Origin: DATJZH01 sp052146815
GTDB taxonomy: Bacteria > Actinomycetota > Actinomycetes > Streptosporangiales > Streptosporangiaceae
Length of the DNA: 64,000 nt
NCBI GenBank assembly: GCA_052146815.1
Contig: JBKQMG010000197.1
Location: 76,778 to 140,777, forward strand
Direction of reading: 5' to 3'
Shown here: positions 53,595-60,511 of the stretch, in pieces
Layout: every line of letters starts with the position of its first letter
How positions within the stretch are numbered: the first letter of the stretch is position 1
The notes under the pieces: model-generated
The model's database searches: none
What the model saw: only the letters and a program-made list of their open reading frames with translations
Told to the model about the DNA's origin: nothing
Position numbers and translations under genes: made by a program

Positions 53595-54362
53595 TTACAC
53601 GCGCCCGGTGATGGACTTGGCTGCCTGGATGATGACAGAGTGCAGCCCGCCGCCAGCATCGCGGGTTCTGGTGATGCTGATACCGGTGAACCCGGCCGCT
53701 TGGAGCAGTTGGTGGTAATGCGGCTGGGTGAGGGTGCCGCTGATGCAGCCTACGCGTTGCTCGGCGTCGGCCCGCTGGCCGGAATCGATGCCCTCATCGG
53801 CGGTGATGTCGCTGATGCCCAGACGCCCGCCGGGCCGCAGGACCCGGAAGGCCTCGGCGAGGACCCGGGCCTTGTCGCCGGACAGGTTGATGACGCAGTT
53901 GGAGATGATCACGTCGACCCGGCCTTCCGGGAGGGGGATGTCCTCGATGTGACCGTGCAGGAATCGGGCGTTGGTGACGCCTGCCCTGGCCGCATTCTCG
54001 CGGGCGAGGGCGAGCATGTCGGTGCTGGCGTCCAGGCCGTAGGCGGTGCCTGCCGGGCCGACCCGGCGGGCCGAGAGCAGCACGTCCAGGCCGCCGCCGG
54101 AGCCGAGGTCCAGGACGGTCTCGCCATGCTGGAGGCTGGCAACTGCCAGCGGGTTCCCGCAGCCCAGGCTGGCGCGCAGCGCTGCTTCCGGGACGCCAAC
54201 AGGGTTGTCGGAGTATGCGGCGGCGCCGAAGCCCCCATCATCGAACGCCTCCGGATCGCAGTCGGCGGGAGCGCCACCTGCCAGGGCAATGCGAGCGAGC
54301 CCGGAATAGCGTTCGATGACCGCGTCCGGCGGATTGCCGGCGCTCGTGCTGGGCCTGTTCAT
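53595..54362 (-). CDS. arsM: Arsenite S-adenosylmethionine methyltransferase
   Basis: 255 residues. ArsM methylates As(III) to mono-, di- and trimethylarsenicals. The SAM motif is TVLDLGSGGGLDVLL (about 82 to 96). The three conserved Cys are Cys 68 (SLGCGNP), Cys 156 (SNCVINL) and Cys 206 (VGCISGTL). The N-terminus has YSGLARIALAGG, also family-typical. ATG follows GAGGAG. It is 16 bp downstream of an ArsR gene, so cotranscribed. With ArsI close by, methylation and demethylation are both encoded. Confidence 0.95.
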   Translation of the reverse strand: MNRPSTSAGNPPDAVIERYSGLARIALAGGAPADCDPEAFDDGGFGAAAYSDNPVGVPEAALRASLGCGNPLAVASLQHGETVLDLGSGGGLDVLLSARRVGPAGTAYGLDASTDMLALARENAARAGVTNARFLHGHIEDIPLPEGRVDVIISNCVINLSGDKARVLAEAFRVLRPGGRLGISDITADEGIDSGQRADAEQRVGCISGTLTQPHYHQLLQAAGFTGISITRTRDAGGGLHSVIIQAAKSITGRV

Positions 54363-54378
54363 GGCGTGCTCCTCACTG

Positions 54379-54720
54379 CTAGGAGGGTACGGGCGCTGGC
54401 TGGGCGGGTACGGGGCGGCCCATGACTATGTCTGCGGCCGTGGGGAAGCAGTCCACGCACATGTCATTGATGCGGTAGTAGGTCGCGGTGCCGCGGTGCT
54501 CGGACAGGACGAACCTCACGTCCGCCAGCACCTTGAGGTGGGCTGAGACGGTGGACTGGCCGACGCTGACGGCAGCGACAATATCCCCGACGTTCATCGG
54601 TTCGCCGCGGCGGGCGAGCAGGGACACGATCTGGATCCTGGTGGGGTCAGCCAGGGCCCTGAACCCGGTCGCGTACTCGGCGGCCGTGGCCCGGTCGAGG
54701 GGTTGGGCGAGTTCTTTCAT
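54379..54720 (-). CDS. arsR: ArsR-family metalloregulator (first copy, arsM operon)
   Basis: 113 residues. Winged-helix core: GFRALADPTRIQIVSLLARRG, VSVGQSTVSAHLKVLADVRF, GTATYYRIND. The metal site is not in the DNA-recognition helix but at the C-terminus, CVDCFPTAADIVMG, the Cys pair typical of ArsR proteins linked to arsM. It should dissociate when As(III) binds. First gene of arsR-arsM. Unlike the two other ArsR proteins it lacks the CVCDL motif. Confidence 0.92.
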   Translation of the reverse strand: MKELAQPLDRATAAEYATGFRALADPTRIQIVSLLARRGEPMNVGDIVAAVSVGQSTVSAHLKVLADVRFVLSEHRGTATYYRINDMCVDCFPTAADIVMGRPVPAQPAPVPS

Positions 54721-54857
54721 CGTTCATCGACGATAACCGATTAAGTCCGGGAACGGAAGGGCTTATCCGCGCCGTGGCACTCAGTCAGCCCGGCCTGTAT
54801 CCCGCTACGGACAGCCCGGTTACCGGGCCAGAGCACAGGCAACTGCATGCCGATCGT

Positions 54858-55220
54858 TCACGACGATGGCGGGGAGCCGATCAGGGCGCCGAGGCTGGCC
54901 AGTGCCTCGGTCCGGGCCCGGTAGTAGACCCACACGCCGCGCTTTTCCCGGTCCAGCAGGCCGCTGTCGTGCAGGACCTTCAGGTGATGGCTGATGGTGG
55001 GCTGGGACAGGTCGAAACTGCCCGCCAGATCGCATACGCACGCCTCGCCGCCTGGATGGGAGGCCACCAGTGACATCAGTCGCAGCCGCACCGGATCGGC
55101 AAGCGCCTTCAGCAGGGGCGCGACCTGCTCGGCCTGCGCACGTGACATCGGCTCGATGGACAGCGGCGGGCAGCACGCCGCCGGGTCGGCCGGGCTGAGC
55201 ACCATCAGAGACTTCGACAT
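54858..55220 (-). CDS. arsR: ArsR-family arsenite repressor (second copy)
   Basis: 120 residues. Core: LLKALADPVRLRLMSLVAS, then the As(III) motif EACVCDLAGSF at the start of the recognition helix and SQPTISHHLKVLHDSGLL. A Cys pair near the N-terminus (AACCPPL) could supply the third thiol. The ATG at 55220 starts MSKSLMV and is embedded in a promoter block shared with the divergent arsI. The upstream frame to 55256 is not needed. Expected to repress itself and arsI. Confidence 0.93.
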   Translation of the reverse strand: MSKSLMVLSPADPAACCPPLSIEPMSRAQAEQVAPLLKALADPVRLRLMSLVASHPGGEACVCDLAGSFDLSQPTISHHLKVLHDSGLLDREKRGVWVYYRARTEALASLGALIGSPPSS

Positions 55221-55281
55221 AGGTCTATATTGACAGAGTCCGATGTCTTGTGGCAAGCTCAGCGGCAGAGCAGATATAGAC
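55218..55281 (+). promoter_or_regulatory. ArsR-controlled promoter block 1 (arsR/arsI)
   Basis: TCTATATTGAC (55224-55234) gives a TTGAC -35 for arsI, followed after 16 bases by TGGCAAGCT (55251-55259). GTCTATAT (55223-55230) is inverted at ATATAGAC (55274-55281). The same block, with identical 16-base spacing, occurs twice more in the island (55927 and 59535). It overlaps the arsR start codon. Confidence 0.65.
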
Positions 55282-55313
55282 GCTCATCGAAGTCTTACCT
55301 TCAGGAGGTTGCC

Positions 55314-55778
55314 GTGTCCCGTCTGCAGCTCGCCCTCAACGTCAATGACATCGGCGAGGCCGTCGCGTTCTATACCAAGCTGTTCGGCACCGAGCCCGCC
55401 AAGCTGCGGCCCGGCTACGCCAACTTCGAGATCGCCGAGCCGCCGCTGAAGCTCGTCCTGCTGGAGAACCCCGGCCAGGGCGGCAGCCTGAACCACCTCG
55501 GCGTCGAGGTCCCCGACATCGACACCGTCGACGCCGAGCAGTCCCGCCTCGCGGAGACCGGGCTGGCCTCGGTCGACGAGCGCGACACCACGTGCTGCTA
55601 CGCCAGGCAGGACAAGTTCTGGGTCCAGGGCCCGTCCGACGGCGAGCGCTGGGAGTTCTACACGGTCCTGGCTGACAGCCAGACCTTCTACGACGAGAAC
55701 GCTGACGGTCCGGGGTGCTGCGGCACCGAGGGCCGTGAGTCCGAGGATGCTGGCGCCTCTGCCGCCCAGTGCTGCTGA
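55314..55778 (+). CDS. arsI: ArsI/CadI family C-As lyase-type metalloenzyme
   Basis: 154 residues of the extradiol-dioxygenase-like VOC fold. ArsI cleaves the C-As bond of trivalent methyl- and aromatic arsenicals. Visible: vicinal Cys pair 94-95 (TTCCYARQDKFWV) for As binding, metal ligands His 61 (NHLGVEV) and Glu 114 (RWEFY). Position 5 is Gln where characterised ArsI has His, as in many CadI-like actinobacterial members. Extra Cys at the C-terminus (GPGCCG, AAQCC). GTG 55314 has AGGAGG upstream; the frame open to 55230 runs through the operator. Confidence 0.9.
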   Translation: MSRLQLALNVNDIGEAVAFYTKLFGTEPAKLRPGYANFEIAEPPLKLVLLENPGQGGSLNHLGVEVPDIDTVDAEQSRLAETGLASVDERDTTCCYARQDKFWVQGPSDGERWEFYTVLADSQTFYDENADGPGCCGTEGRESEDAGASAAQCC

Positions 55779-55789
55779 CCGCAGCACTC

Positions 55790-55956
55790 ACGGAGCGTGC
55801 CTGAGCAGCGATGCCGACAGGTGCAAATAGCCGCCGATCCGCGCTCAGCGCAGGTGCCTGCTGCTGGATATCTGGCTTCCCCAGATCAGGCTGGTCGGTC
55901 GCGGCAGACTTCGACATGTGTCTATGTTGACAGACATCGATGTGCTGTGGCGGCCT
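55790..55956 (-). pseudogene. Vestige of a duplicated arsR start with promoter block 2
   Basis: The plus strand at 55908-55956 repeats promoter block 1 (TCTATGTTGAC at 55921-55931, then TGGCGGCCT after 16 bases). On the minus strand the ATG at 55917 begins MSKSAATDQPDL, where the functional repressor starts MSKSLMV. No ArsR domain follows: the sequence to 55790 is unrelated or scrambled. So the divergent arsR of this duplicate has been lost and only its start and operator remain. Confidence 0.7.
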
Positions 55957-56003
55957 GACCTTGCCAGCCTATCGACGTCCGTCGATGGCTTGTGGAGGCA
56001 CCC

Positions 56004-56330
56004 GTGTCTCGTGTCCAGCTCGCCCTCAACGTCGATGACTTCGAGAAGTCGATCAAGTTCTACTCGAAGCTGTTCGGCACCGAACCGGCCAAGCGTCGGC
56101 CTGGCTACGCGACCTCGCTGTCGCCGAGCCGCTCCTGAAGCTGGTGCTGCTGGAGAGCCCCGGCCAGGGCGGATCACTCAACCACCTCGGCGTCGAGGTT
56201 GGCGACACCGTACCGTGGACTCCGAGCAGTCCCGGCTCGCAGACTCAGGACTCGCCTCGATTGATGAGCGAGGCATCACCTGCTGCCATGCCGAGCAGGA
56301 CAGGTCGCCCTGGGCAGCGAGGCTGCTGTC
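56004..56330 (+). pseudogene. Decayed second copy of arsI
   Basis: GTG 56004 begins VSRVQLALNVDDFEKSIKFY, then LFGTEPAKRRPGYA. One base is lost, and the next frame reads AVAEPLLKLVLLESPGQGGS and NHLGVEVGDT; a second base is lost near 56210, and the third frame reads VDSEQSRLADSGLAS and ERGITCCHAEQD. The His, Cys pair and order of motifs match the intact arsI 690 bp upstream at about three-quarters identity. Similarity fades after 56310. Not functional. Confidence 0.88.
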
Positions 56331-56345
56331 GAACCGGTCGAGGGC

Positions 56346-56489
56346 ATGGGCGGTGCCATTGAGGTCTGGGAGACCGGCGAACCCTCAGCGCGCGGCATCG
56401 CGCTCATGCGCCTGGTACGTGACGTCATCGCGGCCTGGGTAGACGCCGTGGCCACCGAGCTGACGCAGCCTACTGAGCAGGAGAATGCC
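56346..56489 (+). pseudogene. Fragment resembling an ArsC (LMW-PTP) C-terminal tail
   Basis: An in-frame stretch just before arsD reads VWETGEPSARGIALMRLVRD and VIAAWVDAVATEL. Its W-E-(x)3-P pattern, Ile, then Arg-Asp helix parallels the end of the ArsC in this window (DWELDDPMGQDIDTVRRIV). It is continuous with the arsD frame but GAGCAGGAG and ATG at 56490 mark the true arsD start. May be a relic of an arsC once upstream. Confidence 0.4.
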
Positions 56490-56891
56490 ATGCCCGCGAT
56501 TCACGTCTACGAACCGGCTCTGTGCTGCAGCACCGGGGTGTGTGGTCCCGACCTCGAGCAGGCCCTGGTGGTGTTCACCGCCGATCTCGATCACCTCAAG
56601 GGGCTGGGCGCCGACATTACCCGGCACAGCCTGGCCAGCGACCCGGCGGCCTTTGCGGAGAACGGCAGCGTGCGCTCCTTCTTGCAGGTGGCCGGCTCTG
56701 AAGGGCTGCCGCTGACCATGGTCGACGGGGTGACCGTGATCACCGGCATCTACCCGACCCGGGTTCAGCTGCTCCGCTACGCGGGTCTGGTCAGCGCGGC
56801 GGCAGCCCCGATGGGGGTCAGTGAGCTGGGGCTGACCGAAACCGCCGGCGGGCGCTGCGGCCTGGCCGGATGCTGCCAGGGACCGAGATGA
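56490..56891 (+). CDS. arsD: ArsD arsenic metallochaperone
   Basis: 133 residues. ArsD carries As(III) from thiols to ArsA. The essential Cys 12, Cys 13 and Cys 18 are in place (ALCCSTGVCGP), at the same numbers as in E. coli ArsD. Thioredoxin-like strands follow (VVFTADLDHLKGLGA, GLPLTMVDGVTVITG). A C-terminal cluster Cys 123, 128 and 129 (RCGLAGCC) corresponds to the second and third Cys pairs of the plasmid proteins. The stop overlaps arsA as ATGA. Confidence 0.95.
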   Translation: MPAIHVYEPALCCSTGVCGPDLEQALVVFTADLDHLKGLGADITRHSLASDPAAFAENGSVRSFLQVAGSEGLPLTMVDGVTVITGIYPTRVQLLRYAGLVSAAAAPMGVSELGLTETAGGRCGLAGCCQGPR

Positions 56892-58648
56892 AGTTCCTTG
56901 AAGCCCCGCCGCGGTTCGTGTTCTTCACCGGCAAGGGCGGGGTCGGCAAGACCTCGGTCGCCTGCGCCACGGCCCTGCACCTGGCTCGCCAGGGCAAGCG
57001 GGTACTGCTGGTCAGCACCGACCCGGCCTCGAACGTCGGGCAGGTCCTCGGCGTCACGATCGGCAATGCCGTCACCTCGATCGAGCAGGTGCCTGGCCTG
57101 TCCGCGTTGGAGATCGACCCCCAGCAAGCGGCCGAGGCCTACCGGGAACGGATCATCGCCCCCATGCGGGGGCTGCTCCCGGACAGAGAGCTGGCCTCGA
57201 TCACCGAGCAGCTGTCCGGCTCGTGCACGACCGAGATCGCCTCGTTCAACGAGTTCACTGCGCTGCTCGCAGACGAGAGCTTCATCGGCCAGTATGACCA
57301 CATCGTTTTCGACACCGCGCCGACGGGTCACACCATCCGGCTGCTGCAGCTTCCCGGATCCTGGACTGACTTCCTCGCGGCCGGCAAGGGCGATGCGTCC
57401 TGCCTGGGTCCGCTGTCCGGTCTGGAGAAGCAGAAGGCCGTGTACGCACGGGCTGTCGACGCGTTGACGGACCCGGCCCAGACGCGGATGGTTCTGGTCG
57501 GCCGCCCGCAGGCCTCGGCGCTGGCCGAGATCGACCGCACCAGCGCTGAGCTCTGGCAGATCGGCATCACCGGCCAGTACGTCGTCATCAACGCTGTCGT
57601 TCCTGGAGTTGCGGGCGAGGAGGACATGACCCGGGCCGTGCGCGCCCGGGAGGCGAGCGCCCTCGCCGCCATCCCGGCTCCGATCGCTGGCCTGCCGCGC
57701 GACGTCCTGGCACTCAAGGCGACGAACATGATCGGCGTCGAGGCACTGGAGACGCTCTTTGCCCCGGCGAGCGCGATCGTGGACACCGGCGCGCCGCTGC
57801 CGCCGGAGATCCCTGATGCGTCCCTGGCGGAGCTGGTCAACGAGATATCGCGGGCCGATCACGGACTGGTCCTGTGCATGGGCAAGGGCGGGGTCGGCAA
57901 GACCACCATCGCCGCAGCCATCGCCGTCGCCCTGGCCCAGGTCGGCCACGAGGTCCACCTGACCACCACCGACCCCGCCGCGCACCTCACCGAGACACTG
58001 CACGGCGCCATCGCCGGGCTGCAGGTCTCCCGCATCGATCCCGTCGAAGCGACCCGGGCCTACCGTGATCATGTGATGGCCACCAAGGGCAAAGACCTCG
58101 ACGATGCCGGGCGGGCAGTTCTAGCCGAGGACCTGCTGTCCCCCTGTACCGAGGAGGTTGCGGTCTTCCAGCAGTTCTCCAGGGTGCTCATCGAATCCAG
58201 GCGCCACTTCGTCGTCGTCGACACCGCACCCACCGGGCATACGTTGCTGCTGCTGGATGCCACCGGCTCTTACCACCGCGAGGTCGCCCGCCAGATGGGC
58301 AACTCGACGAACTTCACGACCCCCCTCATGCGACTGCAGGACCCAGCCCAGACCAAGGTGATTCTGGTGACCCTCGCCGAGACCACACCGGTCCTGGAAG
58401 CCCAGGGCCTGCAGGAGGACCTGGAACGCGCGGGCATCCATCCCTGGGCGTGGGTCATCAATTACTCCATCGCCGCCGCCCGCCCCCAGGCGCCTTTCCT
58501 CCGGCAGCGCGCTGCCAGTGAGGTCGAGCAAATCGAGCGGGTGCGCTCTCTGGCCGACCGGGTCGCCCTCGTCCCTCTGCTCGCCGCCGAACCCACCGGC
58601 GAGGAACGCCTCGCCGCACTGACCAACCTCACCAGCCAGGCCGCCTGA
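56888..58648 (+). CDS. arsA: ArsA arsenite-transporting ATPase
   Basis: 586 residues, two homologous ATPase halves. P-loops GKGGVGKTS at 15 to 22 and GKGGVGKTT at about 332 to 340; signal-transduction motifs DTAPTGHTIRLLQLP in the first half and DTAPTGHTLLLLDATG in the second. ATG 56888 overlaps the arsD stop; the alternative 56870 lies inside arsD. ArsA normally energises the ArsB channel, but no arsB or acr3 gene is in the window. In that setting it may work with an unlinked pump or with the aquaporin nearby. Confidence 0.95.
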   Translation: MKFLEAPPRFVFFTGKGGVGKTSVACATALHLARQGKRVLLVSTDPASNVGQVLGVTIGNAVTSIEQVPGLSALEIDPQQAAEAYRERIIAPMRGLLPDRELASITEQLSGSCTTEIASFNEFTALLADESFIGQYDHIVFDTAPTGHTIRLLQLPGSWTDFLAAGKGDASCLGPLSGLEKQKAVYARAVDALTDPAQTRMVLVGRPQASALAEIDRTSAELWQIGITGQYVVINAVVPGVAGEEDMTRAVRAREASALAAIPAPIAGLPRDVLALKATNMIGVEALETLFAPASAIVDTGAPLPPEIPDASLAELVNEISRADHGLVLCMGKGGVGKTTIAAAIAVALAQVGHEVHLTTTDPAAHLTETLHGAIAGLQVSRIDPVEATRAYRDHVMATKGKDLDDAGRAVLAEDLLSPCTEEVAVFQQFSRVLIESRRHFVVVDTAPTGHTLLLLDATGSYHREVARQMGNSTNFTTPLMRLQDPAQTKVILVTLAETTPVLEAQGLQEDLERAGIHPWAWVINYSIAAARPQAPFLRQRAASEVEQIERVRSLADRVALVPLLAAEPTGEERLAALTNLTSQAA

Positions 58649-58686
58649 GTGCACTAAGCACACCAACGGACCGCTCGCCTCGACGC

Positions 58687-59097
58687 TCAGGCGGCCGTCT
58701 CGACGCCAAGACCGGAGAGCAACGCCCTCACACGCACGTCCACGTCGCCCACGATGCGGCGAACGGTGTCGATGTCCTGGCCCATGGGGTCGTCGAGCTC
58801 CCAGTCCTCGTAGCGCTTTCCGGGGAAGACCGGGCAGGTCTCACCACAGCCCATGGTGATCACGATGTCGGCGTTCCGGACGCCCTCGACGGTCAGCAGC
58901 CTGGGCCTCTCACCCTCGGAGGACAGTCCGCGCTCGTGAAGCACTTCGACGACTGCGGGGTTCAGCGAGTCTCCGGGCTCGGAGCCTGCCGACCGGATCT
59001 CGACGGCGTCCCCGCCGTAGTACTCAGAAAGGACCTTGGCGGCCAGGCTGCGGCCCCCGTTGTGAATGCAGGCAAACAGAATGACGGGCTTGGTCAT
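58687..59097 (-). CDS. arsC: Arsenate reductase, low-molecular-weight PTP type
   Basis: 136 residues. Reduces As(V) to As(III) with thiol donors. The P-loop is ACIHNGGRSLAA: Cys 10 and Arg 16 in CX5R, with Gly-Gly where HNAGRS is usual. Later Cys in MGCGETCPVFPGK give the redox partners. The general acid region is EDWELDDPMGQD. ATG 59097 has GGGAGACC upstream; an ATG at 59133 overlaps the arsR stop (ATGA) and would add 12 residues, so either start is possible. It follows arsR copy 3 in one operon. Confidence 0.92.
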   Translation of the reverse strand: MTKPVILFACIHNGGRSLAAKVLSEYYGGDAVEIRSAGSEPGDSLNPAVVEVLHERGLSSEGERPRLLTVEGVRNADIVITMGCGETCPVFPGKRYEDWELDDPMGQDIDTVRRIVGDVDVRVRALLSGLGVETAA

Positions 59098-59129
59098 AGC
59101 GAGGTCTCCCAGGGTGGTGAAGGAAAGGT

Positions 59130-59525
59130 TCATTGGCGCGATGTTGCCGGGGCGGACAGCAGTGTGGCCATGCGCTCCAGCGCGGCGGGGACGAGCCAGT
59201 AGAAGACCCAGGTACCGCGGCGCTCGCCGTCGATGATCCCTGCTTCGCGCAGGATCTTCAGGTGATGGCTGATCGTCGGCTGGCTGAGGTCGAAGGCCGT
59301 GGTCAGCTCGCAGACGCACACCTCGCCGCCCTGGTGCGCGCCGATCAGGGACACCAGCCGGAGCCGGACCGGGTCACCGAGGGCCTTGAACACCCGCGCC
59401 AGCCCGGCCGCAGCGTCCTCGCCGATCGGCTCGCCGACCAGCGGCGTGGAGCACGCCTCAACCACGACTTGCAGCTCCGCTGCGGGAACGGAGGCGGGCG
59501 CGGCCCGCTCAGCCTGTATCGACAT
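59130..59525 (-). CDS. arsR: ArsR-family arsenite repressor (third copy)
   Basis: 131 residues. The core VFKALGDPVRLRLVSLIGAH is followed by EVCVCELTTAFDLSQPTISHHLKILREAGII, with the As(III)-binding CVC at the recognition helix, and GERRGTWVFYWL. A further Cys (EACSTPL) sits near residue 30. It is closely related to copy 2 through the winged helix. ATG 59525 lies within promoter block 3, divergent from the aquaporin gene. Probably controls arsR-arsC and the aquaporin operon. Confidence 0.94.
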   Translation of the reverse strand: MSIQAERAAPASVPAAELQVVVEACSTPLVGEPIGEDAAAGLARVFKALGDPVRLRLVSLIGAHQGGEVCVCELTTAFDLSQPTISHHLKILREAGIIDGERRGTWVFYWLVPAALERMATLLSAPATSRQ

Positions 59526-59582
59526 GGCTCTATCTTGACGGCGGTCTATCCAGCCTGGCAAGCTGGCCTCAGCTGGATAGAC
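59519..59582 (+). promoter_or_regulatory. ArsR-controlled promoter block 3 (arsR/aquaporin)
   Basis: TCTATCTTGAC (59529-59539) with TGGCAAGCT 16 bases later (59556-59564), the same architecture as block 1. A perfect 11-bp inverted repeat GTCTATCCAGC (59544-59554) and GCTGGATAGAC (59572-59582) spans the -10 side and is the clearest candidate operator in the island. Confidence 0.7.
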
Positions 59583-59651
59583 GACTATCAATGGAGCGCA
59601 GCCGATGGCAGCTGATCCAGGTGTGACAGCCGGGCTGCGCGCTGCGGTGCC

Positions 59652-60485
59652 GTGGCGATGAATGAGGTGGCGCTGTGGCGGCGGCTGCTGGCTGAGCTGC
59701 TGGGCAGCGCGTTCCTGACGGCCGTGGTCATCGGCTCGGGCATCGCCGCCCAGAATCTGTCGCCCGGCAATGTGGGCCTGGAGCTGCTGGAGAACGCGGC
59801 GGCGACCGCGGCCGGGCTGTTCGCCATCATCTTGATGTTCGGGCCGGTCTCCGGCGGCCATTTCAACCCGGTCGTGTCTTTCGTGGATGCCGCCTTCGGC
59901 GGCCTGCGCTGGCGTGAGGCCGCGGCCTACCTGCCCGCTCAGGTGACCGGCTGCATCGGCGGCGCCGTGATCGCGAACCTGATGTTCTCCCATGCGGCAG
60001 TCAGCATCTCCACCAAGCACCGGGCCTCGCCCGCGCATTTCCTGTCGGAGATCGTCGCGACTCTCGGCCTCATCCTGGTGATCTTCGCGCTGGCCCGGTC
60101 GGGTCGCAGCCGGGCCGCCCCGGCGGCGGTCGGCGCGTATATCGGGGCGGCGTACTTCTTCACGTCCTCGGCCAGCTTCGCCAACCCCGCGATCGCCGTC
60201 GGCCGGATGTTCTCCGACACCTTCGCCGGAATTGCGCCGTCGTCGGTGCCGAGCTTCATCGCCGCGGAGATCATCGGCGGCGTGCTGGCCATCGGCGTTA
60301 TCCGGGCGCTGTATCCGGGCGTCACCCCAGCGGAGGCCGCGGACATCATCTTCCCCCACCACCAGGACCGGCCCGGTACCGGTATCCCCGATATCCCGGC
60401 CGGTCCCGGTCCGGACAGCCATGCGGCCGCCGACGGAAACAGCCCGACTGCGGGCCGCGCTGGCGGCTCTCGCCGATCTCACTGA
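59652..60485 (+). CDS. Aquaporin-family channel (arsenic-cluster type, AqpS-like)
   Basis: 277 residues, six helices and two pore half-helices. The first box is HFNPVVS (NPV in place of NPA), the second is FANPAIAVGR, with the selectivity-filter Arg right after. Helices include LLGSAFLTAVVIGSGIA, AAGLFAIILMFGPVSGG and AAEIIGGVLAIGVIRALYP. In ars clusters of this type (for example aqpS next to arsC in rhizobia) the channel lets As(III) made by ArsC flow out. ATG 59652 or 59658. The last 50 residues are a polar tail. Divergent from arsR-arsC. Confidence 0.9.
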   Translation: MAMNEVALWRRLLAELLGSAFLTAVVIGSGIAAQNLSPGNVGLELLENAAATAAGLFAIILMFGPVSGGHFNPVVSFVDAAFGGLRWREAAAYLPAQVTGCIGGAVIANLMFSHAAVSISTKHRASPAHFLSEIVATLGLILVIFALARSGRSRAAPAAVGAYIGAAYFFTSSASFANPAIAVGRMFSDTFAGIAPSSVPSFIAAEIIGGVLAIGVIRALYPGVTPAEAADIIFPHHQDRPGTGIPDIPAGPGPDSHAAADGNSPTAGRAGGSRRSH

Positions 60486-60511
60486 CCACAGGCAAGCCAA
60501 CGGGAGACTCC

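Noticed and set aside
56346..56489. N-terminal extension of ArsD
   Set aside because: ArsD Cys 12, 13 and 18 fall at the family positions only from ATG 56490, which has its own ribosome site.
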